Positions 18,577-27,106 of a stretch of DNA of 64,000 bases are shown here, one piece after another; the first letter of the stretch is position 1, and each line of letters begins with the position of its first letter. Under the pieces are notes generated by a model. That model was not told the origin of the DNA. It saw nothing but the letters and a program-made list of their open reading frames with translations, and ran no database searches. Source of the DNA: Desulfofundulus thermobenzoicus (lineage in GTDB: Bacteria > Bacillota > Desulfotomaculia > Desulfotomaculales > Desulfovirgulaceae); the NCBI RefSeq assembly GCF_009428905.1, contig NZ_WHYR01000013.1:1-64000 (forward strand). Direction: 5' to 3'. The position numbers and the translations under genes are program-made.

Positions 18577-19646
18577 CTTTTGCCATACCCCCTGGAGAGA
18601 AGGTAAAGGAACAGGGGGGCACCCATAAAGGAGGTAATCGCCCCCACCGGCAAAACAACCGGGGAAATTATGGTCCTGGCCAGGGTATCGGAAGCAAGCA
18701 GCAAAAGCCCTCCCATGACGGCAGAAGCCGGGATTAAAAAACGGTGGTCGCCGCCCAGCACCCTTCTCATCATGTGCGGGCCGACCAGGCCGATAAAGCC
18801 GATGATGCCCAGAAACGAAACAGTTACCGCCGTGACCAGGGAAGCTACGAACATGCCGGTTAACCTGATTCTCTCCACATCAACACCCAGCCCTCTGGCC
18901 GTCTCCTCCCCGCCGTCCAGAGCGTTATAATTCCACCGGTTGGCCATAAAGTAAAGCAGCGCGGCGCCGGTCACCGCGGCCATGATTTCCAGATCCAGCC
19001 AGGAAGCCCGGCCGATGTCACCGAACGTCCAGAAAACAATGGAAGCTACCTGCACGTCACTGGCAAAAAACTGCAGGATAATGGTGGCGGCTGAAAAAAG
19101 GGAGCCCAGGGCCACCCCCGCCAGGACCATCGCTTCGGGAGTGACCCCCCTGGCCTGGGCCAGGAAGAGAACTACCATGGTCGTCGCCATCGCCCCCACA
19201 AAGGCGGCAATGGTGACCAGGTAGGGGTTGTTGATGATGACCGCATCGGCGCTGGTGCTGTGGGTGCTCCCCGCCCCCAGGGCAATGATGGCCACGGCGG
19301 CGCCAAAGGCCGCACCCTGCGAAACACCCAGGGTGAAGGGGGATGCCAGGGGGTTGCGCAAGAGGTTTTGCATCACGCAACCCGCCACGGAAAGGCCGAC
19401 CCCGGCAGTGACCGCCGCCAGCACCCGGGGCAACCGGATATTCCAGATAATGATATTTAAACGTCCCTCCGCTTTACCCAGCAGCGTCAGCAGCACCTGG
19501 ACCGGTGAAAGTTCCGCCGCCCCGGCGTTGATGGCGTAGACACCCAGCAGGATGGTTAAAAGGACAAGCAGGCAAATGATGAAAACTTTTCTTTGGGTAT
19601 ATTTAAGGTAACTTTCCGGGATATTTTCCATCGCTACCTGCCGCAT
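18573..19646 (-). CDS. FecCD-type ABC transporter permease
   Basis: A 357-residue permease with about ten membrane helices and the family landmarks RLPRVLAAVTAGVGLSVAG near residue 80, NPLASPFTLGVSQGA, and GLVGPHMMRR near residue 300. ATG at 19646 (MRQVAMENI) follows GGGTGAT; an in-frame start 11 codons upstream is possible. It partners the ATPase whose gene it overlaps. The operon would normally begin with a substrate-binding lipoprotein gene; only a short homologous remnant remains just upstream. Confidence 0.88.
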   Translation of the reverse strand: MRQVAMENIPESYLKYTQRKVFIICLLVLLTILLGVYAINAGAAELSPVQVLLTLLGKAEGRLNIIIWNIRLPRVLAAVTAGVGLSVAGCVMQNLLRNPLASPFTLGVSQGAAFGAAVAIIALGAGSTHSTSADAVIINNPYLVTIAAFVGAMATTMVVLFLAQARGVTPEAMVLAGVALGSLFSAATIILQFFASDVQVASIVFWTFGDIGRASWLDLEIMAAVTGAALLYFMANRWNYNALDGGEETARGLGVDVERIRLTGMFVASLVTAVTVSFLGIIGFIGLVGPHMMRRVLGGDHRFLIPASAVMGGLLLLASDTLARTIISPVVLPVGAITSFMGAPLFLYLLSRGYGKR

Positions 19647-19708
19647 ATTTTTATCACCCACAAAAACGAGACTTATCATTCATTAATCACCGGGCCGGAA
19701 TTGTCAGG

Positions 19709-19790
19709 CTGGCTCCGAACATAGGAACTCCCCGGCTATTACTGACACCAAGTTCCAGTTTTTTAAAGCCACCGTAGTCTTTCGCCATCA
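19709..19790 (-). pseudogene. 3'-end remnant of a FepB-type substrate-binding protein gene
   Basis: On the minus strand this reads [14 protein letters not shown], matching [15 protein letters not shown] at the end of the intact binding-protein gene (27107-28231). The match continues past the stop codon (GGCTCCGAACA.GGAACTCC) and is about 90% over 80 bp. A 1-nt deletion removes the stop. It sits exactly where a binding-protein gene would start the FecCD operon, so it looks like what is left after a deletion. Confidence 0.8.
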
Positions 19791-19793
19791 GGT

Positions 19794-20219
19794 TTACTTT
19801 CTCAACCAGCCAATGCTGGCCCCGGGAACGCTGTCCACATCGGCAGCATAGGGCTTTATATCCAACAGAGGGCTGCCGTCCAGAGCGTCCAATCCACGCA
19901 CCAGCAGGCGGTTTTCCTGCACTCCCAGCAACTCCACCACACAAAGGGCAATGGGATTGGGACGGGACGGGGAGCGGCAGGCAAACACCCCCCGCAGTTC
20001 GGGGCCGAAGGGTGTTTTCGTCTGCAGCGTTTCCCGCTGCGCCTGATGGCACCAGTACAGTACAATCAGGTGGGTGGCCCGGTCCACATCCTTCAAACCA
20101 TCCGCAAACCGGGGGAAAACCTCCAGTTCGGCCGTCCGGTCGGATAAGCGCCCCTGACGGGGGGCCTCCTGAATCGAATGATATGGACTGTGGACCACTC
20201 CGATGGGCACCAGTTCCAT
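19794..20219 (-). CDS. trmO: tRNA (N6-threonylcarbamoyladenosine37-N6)-methyltransferase TrmO
   Basis: A 141-residue protein of the TsaA/YaeB/VirR family, which uses SAM on a beta-barrel fold to methylate t6A37 in tRNA. Diagnostic segments are IGVVHSPY at the N-terminus, GVFACRSPSRPNPIALC in the middle and ALDGSPLLDIKPY near the end. The length fits the single-domain bacterial type. ATG at 20219 follows GGAAGGTGATCC. Its 3' end abuts the binding-protein scar. A leader hairpin of the recurrent family lies 180 bp upstream (20401-20451). Confidence 0.85.
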   Translation of the reverse strand: MELVPIGVVHSPYHSIQEAPRQGRLSDRTAELEVFPRFADGLKDVDRATHLIVLYWCHQAQRETLQTKTPFGPELRGVFACRSPSRPNPIALCVVELLGVQENRLLVRGLDALDGSPLLDIKPYAADVDSVPGASIGWLRK

Positions 20220-20400
20220 TGGATCACCTTCCTGTCATCTGTGTTATGGCCGATTCCCATTTTTATGCAGCCATTAGCGCCGGGTGTTTCATGGGCTACC
20301 GGAAATCGGATTCAGCCGTTTTCTATTTTTGGATCACTATTTTGCAGACCCCCATTTTCATGAAACCCCAGGCATTCTATTTGTGTTTGAAATAAAACAA

Positions 20401-20451
20401 GGCCACGCAAACCCCTTCCTTACTTAGAAGGATATCCGGGCCTTCGTGGCC
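20401..20451 (-). ncRNA. Candidate leader RNA, family member a
   Basis: On the minus strand: arm GGCCACG, then AAGGCCC, inner hairpin TCCTT/AAGGA, then GGGG and closing arm CGTGGCC, followed by TTGTTTTATTT (20388-20400). It is one of seven similar minus-strand hairpins in the window and has an intrinsic-terminator shape. The next gene downstream is trmO. Confidence 0.6.
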
Positions 20452-20764
20452 ATTTGTTTCCTTGTATAACACTCTCGCCAGGCATGTTCGCCGGCGGCGC
20501 AAGTATATTTCCTGATCCTCTGTTTTACCAGCTTTAACCGATCTGAAAGCCAGCTCTTCTTTGGTCCCGCCTTCGCTGCAGGGTTATCATTATTAAACAG
20601 GCCGGCTTTTCCCAGTGATTATTTAACCCTTTTTCTTTACCACATTTTAAAGCACCCCGGGATAATTGTCAATTGCAATTGGAGAATTAAGAATAGCCGG
20701 TCGGTTCAGAATCCTTAGCTTCCTCACTGGCCCGTACGCGGCATGATTACTTTCCAACTTCCGG
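20452..20764. other. Intergenic region upstream of the leader hairpin and helicase promoter
   Basis: About 310 bp, no convincing gene. GTGTTATACAA on the minus strand at about 20463-20473 is a possible -10 region for the trmO leader transcript. Confidence 0.35.
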
Positions 20765-20792
20765 TAGACAACCCCTGGCCATGTGGTATAAT
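20765..20792 (+). promoter_or_regulatory. Sigma-A-type promoter of the SNF2-like gene
   Basis: TAGACA (20765-20770), 16-nt spacer, TATAAT (20787-20792), preceded by TGTGG. The helicase gene starts 87 bp further on. Confidence 0.6.
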
Positions 20793-20878
20793 AATGTCAA
20801 AAAAAATTGATCCCGGCAGATAAAAAGTCAAGCTATTCAGGCCTTTTCGGTTAACCTTTCGCCAAGAGGTGCGTTTCA

Positions 20879-22825
20879 TTGAACCAGAGCAGGGGCAACA
20901 TATCTAAGATATGCATTGACCGGGCACTCCCGGCAAATAAACAGGCAGCAAACATCAGCACCCAGCCAGAGCAAAGCAGCGAAAATACGCCGGAAGAACC
21001 GGCGGCACCGGTTAGCTCAACCCCCGACCGGCAGCCGGTAGAGGAAAGCCCCCGGCAAAAAGACAAGCTGCCGCCGGTAAGGGTTACTTTTTATCCGGAT
21101 GAAGACGTTCAGGTGCTGAAACTTGCCGAAAAGGGCACCGCTTCCCCCATCCCGGATCTTTACCTGCACCGGCAGGCCCTGGGGCTGCTCCTTTCGCCGG
21201 GCTTTGAGACCCTGCTCTCCACCGGCGTGGTCCGTGACATCCAGTTGCTGGATTACCAGCTGGACACCGTGCGCCATGTGCTGAAAAACTTGCGTGGCCG
21301 CGCCCTCTTATGCGATGAGGTGGGTCTGGGCAAAACCATTGAGGCCGGAATGATCATGATGGAATACCTGCTGCGGGGATTGGTCAGGCGCGTGCTGGTA
21401 CTGGCACCTCCTTCCCTGGTGGAACAGTGGCGGGTGGAAATGCAGACCAAATTCAATCTAAATTTTGTCACCTACGACGACCACCTTTTCAAATCCACCC
21501 CCAATCCCTGGAAAACCTTACCGTACATTATCGCTTCCCTGGACACGGCCAAGAGGGAACCCCACCGGGATATGGTGGTGGAGTCTACATACGACATGGT
21601 TATAGTGGACGAAGCACATCATTTAAAGAACCAGAAAACCCGGGCCTACCAGCTGGTCAGCCAGATAAAAAAGAAGTACATGTTGCTGCTTACGGCTACC
21701 CCCGTAGAAAACAACCTGGAGGAGTTGTTCAACCTGATTACCCTTTTGCAGCCCGGTCAGCTGGAAACAGCCTCTTCCTTCAAGCGCAAGTACATTACCC
21801 GGGGCGATCCCTTAAAGCCCAAAAACACCGGGGAACTGAAAAGGCTCATGCGCGAGGTGATGATCCGGAACAGGCGCAGTGAAACCGGGGCCATCAAAGC
21901 CAGGCGCCGGGCAGAAGTGGTGGAGGTGACCCTTTCCCCGGAAGAAGCGGCCTTTTACCGGCGGCTCACCAGCTTTGTACGCGGCCATTACCGGGCCGGT
22001 GAAAGCAGGATGTCCGGCGGGGTTAACCAGTTCGTGCTGAAAACCCTGCAGCGGGAAGTGGGCAGCAGTATGGAAGCGGTGTTGCCCACCCTGGAAAAGA
22101 TGGCTGCCGATGCCAGCAACCCTGTCCCCCTGCGGCGTCTGATGGAAGCCCTGGCGGGACAGGCCCGGCAGGTACCTCGCCGGGCCAAGGCCGAAGCGCT
22201 GTTACAACTGCTGGAAAGGATACCGGATAAAGTGGTAGTTTTCACCTGCTACCGGAACACGCTGCACCTGCTGAGCGATCTTTTACAGAAGGAAGGCTTT
22301 AAGACGGCCATTTTGCACGGGGGGATGCGGCGGGCGGAAAAGGAAGAGCAGGTACGTGCTTTTGCCGGCGACGCACGCATCCTGGTCTCCACGGAAACCG
22401 GCAGCGAAGGACGCAACCTGCAGTTTTGCAATGTGATCGTCAATTACGACCTGCCCTGGAACCCCATGCGCATCGAACAACGGGTGGGCCGCCTGCACCG
22501 GCTGGGCCAGACCAGGGACGTATACATTTACAACCTGTCGGCGGCCGGTACGGTGGAAGCACATATACTGGAATTGCTGGACGCCAAAATCAACATGTTT
22601 CAACTGGTGGTGGGGGAACTGGACATGATCCTGGGGAACCTCAAGGAGAAAAGGGATTTTGAAGATATCATCATGGACATCTGGTCCAGCGCCACCGACG
22701 AAGAAAATCTACGCCAGCAGCTGGACGATCTGGGCCAGCAACTGGTCACGGCCAAAGAACATTACCTGGCCGTCAAGGAACTGGACGACCGGCTGCTGGG
22801 AGAACTGCTGCCGGAAAAGGACTAA
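20879..22825 (+). CDS. SNF2/RapA-like DEAD/DEAH-box helicase
   Basis: A 648-residue superfamily 2 ATPase. A 60-residue Pro/Ser-rich N-terminal tail leads to Walker A DEVGLGKTIEAG at residue 146, DEAH box (VDEAHHLKN) at 244 and the C-terminal helicase domain with VNYDLPWNPMRIEQRVGRLH. TTG at 20879 follows AAGAGGTG. SNF2 members translocate on DNA without unwinding and remodel protein-DNA or RNA polymerase complexes. The gene is followed by a zinc-ribbon protein gene 209 bp on, probably a functional partner. A role in transcription recycling or in defence are both possible. Confidence 0.85.
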   Translation: MNQSRGNISKICIDRALPANKQAANISTQPEQSSENTPEEPAAPVSSTPDRQPVEESPRQKDKLPPVRVTFYPDEDVQVLKLAEKGTASPIPDLYLHRQALGLLLSPGFETLLSTGVVRDIQLLDYQLDTVRHVLKNLRGRALLCDEVGLGKTIEAGMIMMEYLLRGLVRRVLVLAPPSLVEQWRVEMQTKFNLNFVTYDDHLFKSTPNPWKTLPYIIASLDTAKREPHRDMVVESTYDMVIVDEAHHLKNQKTRAYQLVSQIKKKYMLLLTATPVENNLEELFNLITLLQPGQLETASSFKRKYITRGDPLKPKNTGELKRLMREVMIRNRRSETGAIKARRRAEVVEVTLSPEEAAFYRRLTSFVRGHYRAGESRMSGGVNQFVLKTLQREVGSSMEAVLPTLEKMAADASNPVPLRRLMEALAGQARQVPRRAKAEALLQLLERIPDKVVVFTCYRNTLHLLSDLLQKEGFKTAILHGGMRRAEKEEQVRAFAGDARILVSTETGSEGRNLQFCNVIVNYDLPWNPMRIEQRVGRLHRLGQTRDVYIYNLSAAGTVEAHILELLDAKINMFQLVVGELDMILGNLKEKRDFEDIIMDIWSSATDEENLRQQLDDLGQQLVTAKEHYLAVKELDDRLLGELLPEKD

Positions 22826-23034
22826 AGCAGCCCAATGCCATCCCGGCAGGTGGTGGCAATAACCAAATGACTGGCCATTGGCATACGCAACCAGCACCCC
22901 GCGTTTACATACGTCCTGCAGTCCAAACCGGCAGCAGGCAAAATGCCGCAATTAACATGATAGACTGGATGATGAGATGAATAAACCAGACTGAACTGCA
23001 ACAGCAAATTTTACGGAAAGGCGTGTCTGTTCCT

Positions 23035-24090
23035 ATGACTTCCAGTGAACTATTACCACTACGTTCATTTGTCACCGCCTGTCTGGAGCGAAGCGGAGCC
23101 ATCCTGGAAGAGACCGGCTACGAGCTGGTGGAAGCCCTTTTGCCCGAAGAATTAAGCAACCGCTTAACCAGGGACTATCTTCAGCTGGCCTTTGACAGCG
23201 AGGTGGCCCGGGAAAACCCGCAGGCCATCTTTGTTACCTACGGCAGCCCCTTTCTGGAGGAACTGGCCAGATTGGGTGCGGGTTACGGCCGTTACACCGT
23301 GCTTTACTGCCCTGACCCGGGTACCGGGGAAAAACGGCACCTGGAATACGAGATCCAACAACAACTGCATTTCCTCCGCTGCCGTCCCCCGCAGATAGTT
23401 CACCAGTGGATGGAGGAGCATGTCTTCCGGGGTTTTTATTTCCGCACCGTGTTACGTTCCTATGAAAAGAGGGAAGAACTTTTAAACGTGGTGGTGGATG
23501 GTTATTCCGGGCATATCGTATCCGACTTTGACGTGTGGTGGGGCAAGATAGTGGCCGCCGGCGAGCCATCATACCAGCTGCCCGCCGCCCGGCTCCTTTC
23601 CCCGGAAAAACTCTACCAGAATGCCTGCCGGGAAGCGGAAAGACAGGCCAGGGAACTGGCTGCTTCCCTGCAACGCCGGGCTGCCTGGCGCATGGAACGG
23701 GAACTGGCCAGGGTGGCGGACTATTATGCCCAGTTGTCCCAGGAAACAACAAAAAAGATGGCGGCCGCCGGCGACGAAACTAAAAAGGAACGCCTGGCCA
23801 AACAGCTGGCCGCCATTGAAGCCGACCGGCAGCGCCGGGAAAAGGATACCCTGGAACGTTATGCCGTGGAAGTGGACATCCATCTGGATCACCTGGTGGA
23901 CTATCACGTACCGCGATTGCATGTCAAGCTGGAACTACAGCATAAAGACCGGTATTTGAACACCACTGTGCTGTATAACCTGCCGGCCCACCGTCTGGAA
24001 CCACCGGTCTGCCCCCTGTGCGGCCAACCGGCCACCCGCCTGATTCCGGACGGAGAGAACCGACTGATCTGCACCAACCATGGGACGTAA
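23035..24090 (+). CDS. Zinc-ribbon protein encoded with the SNF2-like helicase, unknown function
   Basis: A 351-residue protein with a mixed N-terminal domain (1-200), a charged coiled coil (about 205-275, many AERQ/KKE runs) and a C-terminal zinc ribbon (CPLCGQPATRL ... CTNH). I do not recognise a named family. ATG at 23035 is 13 nt after GGAAAGG; a GTG at 23023 is only 1 nt from it. The coiled coil plus zinc ribbon suggests a nucleic-acid-associated subunit of the upstream ATPase (inference from position only). Confidence 0.65.
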   Translation: MTSSELLPLRSFVTACLERSGAILEETGYELVEALLPEELSNRLTRDYLQLAFDSEVARENPQAIFVTYGSPFLEELARLGAGYGRYTVLYCPDPGTGEKRHLEYEIQQQLHFLRCRPPQIVHQWMEEHVFRGFYFRTVLRSYEKREELLNVVVDGYSGHIVSDFDVWWGKIVAAGEPSYQLPAARLLSPEKLYQNACREAERQARELAASLQRRAAWRMERELARVADYYAQLSQETTKKMAAAGDETKKERLAKQLAAIEADRQRREKDTLERYAVEVDIHLDHLVDYHVPRLHVKLELQHKDRYLNTTVLYNLPAHRLEPPVCPLCGQPATRLIPDGENRLICTNHGT

Positions 24091-24802
24091 GATCGGCGTG
24101 AACAAAAACCCCCGGCTAGCGACCCCCACAGGGTTGGACAGGGTTTCAAAAAACCCAATTCAGCCGCCGGACAAATCCCTCTTTTCCTCCAGTATATCCA
24201 CGAAGGCAAATGAACGCAGCAAATCATCGATGAATTGCTCTACGTCCGCCCACCGCCTGGCTGCCAACCGGTAGGCAGCATCCCTTCTCTTTCAGCAATC
24301 CCGGCAATTACGGCCACATCAATTTCACCGGCACCGACCACCCGCCGGATTATGCGTATACTTTTTCGATCCACGTAAACACTGCGGAAGCCGGCCAAAG
24401 GCCTGCCCTCCTGGTTTCCCAGTTCAATTTAAAAGAACAATGGAAAACCACAGTCATATAAAATTTTTCGATATAAATCATTAAAGGAGTACATGGGCGA
24501 TCCGCGAAATAATTACAAGACATGGTTAATTTAAGGGAGTTGCCCATGGGAATAATTGTTCCCTCTAACTGCCAGCACTCATTGGTACTGAACATGTAAC
24601 TAGACGAACAACCGGGCTCAGCGGAAAATATTGTCAGGGAGTAGAGCCTCTTTTGGGATAGTGAGTGCGGGCTTACTTAATCCGATAACTATTTTTCTAA
24701 GGGGGGATGCACCGGGTCCCAGGAGAAGACCATCGGAAAAAGAGCGCAGCAAAAAGAGAGGTATTTATTTTTCGTATTCATTGACAAAGGAAGGTGAAAG
24801 CA
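24091..24802. other. Decayed region between the helicase pair and yedE
   Basis: About 700 bp. It contains the frame-broken remnant at 24160-24422 and a lone half-site CCAGCACTCA at about 24575 like the ends of the palindrome-bounded elements. Nothing else is recognisable until the yedE ribosome site. Confidence 0.45.
24160..24422 (-). pseudogene. Frameshifted 3' remnant of an unidentified gene
   Basis: Minus-strand reading gives GFRSVYVDRKSIRIIRRVVG and then VAVIAGIAE in one frame, and continues as RDAAYRLAARRWADVEQFID and LEEKRDLSGG (stop 24160-24162) in another. The sense-like composition and conserved continuation across a frameshift indicate a former C-terminal coding region. A second, smaller copy is at 14647-14712. 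Family not recognised. Confidence 0.5.
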
Positions 24803-25882
24803 TTGAAAGGCAAAGTCATACTGGCCGGAGGGGTGCTGGGACTGGTGGCCCCCATCCTGGTTCAGCTGGGCAATCCCCCCAATATGGGCGTATGTATCGC
24901 CTGTTTTCTGCGGGATATTACCGGTGCCCTGGGCCTGCACCGGGCGGCCACCGTACAGTACCTGCGTCCGGAAATTTTAGGCCTGGTACTGGGTGCCTTT
25001 TTCTCCGCCCTGGCCACCCGGGAATTCCGGGCCATGGGTGGTTCCAGCACCCTCACCCGTTTTACCCTGGCTTTCCTGGCCATGATCGGTATGCTGATCT
25101 TCCTGGGCTGCCCGGTACGTACGGTTTTACGCCTGGCCGGCGGGGATTTAAACGCCCTGGTGGGACTGGTGGGGCTGGTGGCGGGTGTGGCTGTTGGAGT
25201 ATGGTTTCTGAACCGGGGCTTTTCCCTGGGAAGGGCTGTGCCGCAAAGCAAGGTTAGTGGCTACATTTTTCCCCTGGGCATAATCATTCTCTTACTGCCT
25301 TTATTTGTTAAAACACCCTTTATTCTTTTCAGCCAGCAGGGCCCCGGATCCATGCATGCGCCGGTACTCATCTCCCTGGCGGCCGGACTGGTGGTCGGTA
25401 TCCTCTCCCAGCGGTCCAGACTCTGCATGGTGGGGGGAATCCGGGATTTTGTCCTCTTCCGGGACCCCCACCTGTTGTATGGGTTTTTAGCTGTACTGGT
25501 CATGGCCCTGGCCGGCAACCTGCTCCTGGGCCATTTCAAGTTGGGCTTTGCCGGGCAGCCCATCGCCCACACCGACGGCCTGTGGAACTTTCTGGGCATG
25601 GCCCTGGCCGGGTGGGCGGCGGTGTTACTGGGCGGTTGCCCGCTGCGCCAGCTGGTGGCGGCCGGTGAAGGAAATACCGACTGTGCCGTTACCGTACTGG
25701 GCTTTATGGCCGGAGCAGCCGTGGCCCACAACTTCGGCCTGGCCGCTGGGCCCCAGGGAGTGCCTGTGGCAGGGCAGGTGGCTGTGGTCATCGGTCTGGT
25801 GGCGGTTTTCGCCCTGGCCTTTTTCAATACTGCCCGACTAGCTTTAACGCAGGGAGTGAAATCAAATGCCCAGGGAAGTTGA
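24803..25882 (+). CDS. yedE: YedE-type selenium/sulfur transport membrane protein
   Basis: A 359-residue protein with about ten membrane helices and two half-repeats bearing the YeeE/YedE cysteines (GCPVRTVLRL in the first half, GGCPLRQLV in the second; also RSRLCMVGGIRDF). YedE proteins are implicated in moving selenium or thiosulfate-like sulfur compounds into cells. TTG at 24803 lies 9 nt after AAGGAAGG. The stop overlaps the TusA-like gene by 17 bp, the usual yedE-yedF/tusA arrangement, so the imported atom is probably handed to that protein. Confidence 0.85.
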   Translation: MKGKVILAGGVLGLVAPILVQLGNPPNMGVCIACFLRDITGALGLHRAATVQYLRPEILGLVLGAFFSALATREFRAMGGSSTLTRFTLAFLAMIGMLIFLGCPVRTVLRLAGGDLNALVGLVGLVAGVAVGVWFLNRGFSLGRAVPQSKVSGYIFPLGIIILLLPLFVKTPFILFSQQGPGSMHAPVLISLAAGLVVGILSQRSRLCMVGGIRDFVLFRDPHLLYGFLAVLVMALAGNLLLGHFKLGFAGQPIAHTDGLWNFLGMALAGWAAVLLGGCPLRQLVAAGEGNTDCAVTVLGFMAGAAVAHNFGLAAGPQGVPVAGQVAVVIGLVAVFALAFFNTARLALTQGVKSNAQGS

Positions 25883-26078
25883 CGCCCGGGGGCTTTTATG
25901 CCCCGAACCGGTATTGCTGACCAAACGGGAACTGGATCAGATGTCCGGGGGCACTTTGAAAGTGCTAGTCAGCAACCAGGCGGCCAGGGAAAACGTTACC
26001 CGGCTGGCGGAAAGCCGGGGCTGGTCGGTGAGTGTAACCAATGAAGGAAGCGATATTATTCTTCTGTTAACTAAATAA
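25866..26078 (+). CDS. TusA/SirA-family sulfur (selenium) carrier protein
   Basis: A 70-residue TusA-fold protein. The conserved carrier cysteine is in DARGLLCPEPVL. Members relay persulfide (or selenide) sulfur between proteins. ATG at 25866 follows GGGAGTGA and overlaps the end of yedE. It lacks the C-terminal DsrE-like half of full YedF proteins, so it is the single-domain version. Confidence 0.88.
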   Translation: MPREVDARGLLCPEPVLLTKRELDQMSGGTLKVLVSNQAARENVTRLAESRGWSVSVTNEGSDIILLLTK

Positions 26079-26164
26079 TGGCCACTACCCATATGAAAAT
26101 ACGAAAAGGGGCCGGCCCAAAGGCCCGGGTAGGTCGTCAAATAATTTCATCATTAAAGAAAGCG

Positions 26165-26196
26165 CCTTAAAAAACCGTTCCAACGGTTTTTTAAGG
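26165..26196. terminator. Bidirectional-looking terminator hairpin
   Basis: CCTTAAAAAACCGTT (26165-26179) and AACGGTTTTTTAAGG (26182-26196) form a near-perfect stem with A and T tracts on either side. It ends the yedE-tusA unit. Confidence 0.8.
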
Positions 26197-26236
26197 GCTT
26201 ATTTGCTTTGCACCCAGGGTGGCCCGTTGCAAATCC

Positions 26237-26265
26237 TTGCCAGCTATCTTCACCTGGTGTAAACT
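26237..26265 (+). promoter_or_regulatory. Promoter shared in sequence with the one at 44.1 kb
   Basis: TTGCCA (26237-26242), 17-nt spacer, TAAACT (26260-26265) with an extended TGG.G. The 45 bp around it are about 85% identical to 44088-44135, including the upstream GCAAATCC. Confidence 0.6.
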
Positions 26266-26316
26266 GTAGATAGCAATTAATGCCTGCAGGGGTTTAATAC
26301 CGAAAGGAAGATTCAT

Positions 26317-26964
26317 ATGTCCTTTAAAGCCAAGGAAAAAATTGCAGCCCTGCTGAAAGAGCAGAAATATGACGAAATCGCTAATATGGTTCTTGAAAAT
26401 AAAGGAAACATCCGGGCATTGCGCAGGCTACTACATGAGCCGGGCACCCTTTTGTGCTGGCGGGCCATTGAGGCCATGGGGGTGGTGGCCCAACGCTTGG
26501 CCGAACAAAACCCCGAGGCCGTGCGGGTAATCCTGCGCAACCTGCTCTGGACAATTAACGAGGAATCCGGGGGCATCGGCTGGACCGCCCCGGAATGCAT
26601 CGGCGAGATTGTATATCGCCGGCCCGATTTGTTCGGGGATTACGCCTCCATCATTATTTTTTACGCCGATGAGGATATGCTGCGGCGGGGGGTAATCTGG
26701 GCGGCCGGACGCATCGCCCAGGCCCGCCCGGACCTGGTGGCCAGGTATGTGCCCACCCTGGCCGCCCACCTAGATGATCCCGACCCGGTGGTGCGGGGGT
26801 ATACACTGCGTCTCCTGGGCACCATGGGCGAAAAACTGGACATAAAGCGTTACGCCCATCTGCTGGAAGACAGGAGCACGGTACCCGTCTATGAAAACGG
26901 CCAGCTGCACGAAACTACCGTGGCCGAACTGGCTGGTCAACTGGTTCAGGCCACCACGGCATGA
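26317..26964 (+). CDS. DVU0298-like HEAT-repeat protein
   Basis: A 215-residue all-helical protein with HEAT-like repeats (ALRRLLHEPGTLLCWRAIEA, MLRRGVIWAAGRIAQARPDL, VVRGYTLRLLGTMGE). It resembles the DVU0298 family first named in sulfate reducers; the role is unknown, perhaps a protein-interaction scaffold. ATG at 26317 follows GAAAGGAAG. It is a monocistronic unit behind its own promoter. Confidence 0.7.
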   Translation: MSFKAKEKIAALLKEQKYDEIANMVLENKGNIRALRRLLHEPGTLLCWRAIEAMGVVAQRLAEQNPEAVRVILRNLLWTINEESGGIGWTAPECIGEIVYRRPDLFGDYASIIIFYADEDMLRRGVIWAAGRIAQARPDLVARYVPTLAAHLDDPDPVVRGYTLRLLGTMGEKLDIKRYAHLLEDRSTVPVYENGQLHETTVAELAGQLVQATTA

Positions 26965-27106
26965 AGGCTCTCCCCGGCTTTCCATACTGATTCCTGAACG
27001 CACCCCGGGCCATCCACTACCTGAAGCAGCCCCCTTAATCGTTCATAAAACAAATTTTATGAAGGTGGACAGGCCATTTGGCTCCGAACAAGGAACTCCC
27101 CGGCTA

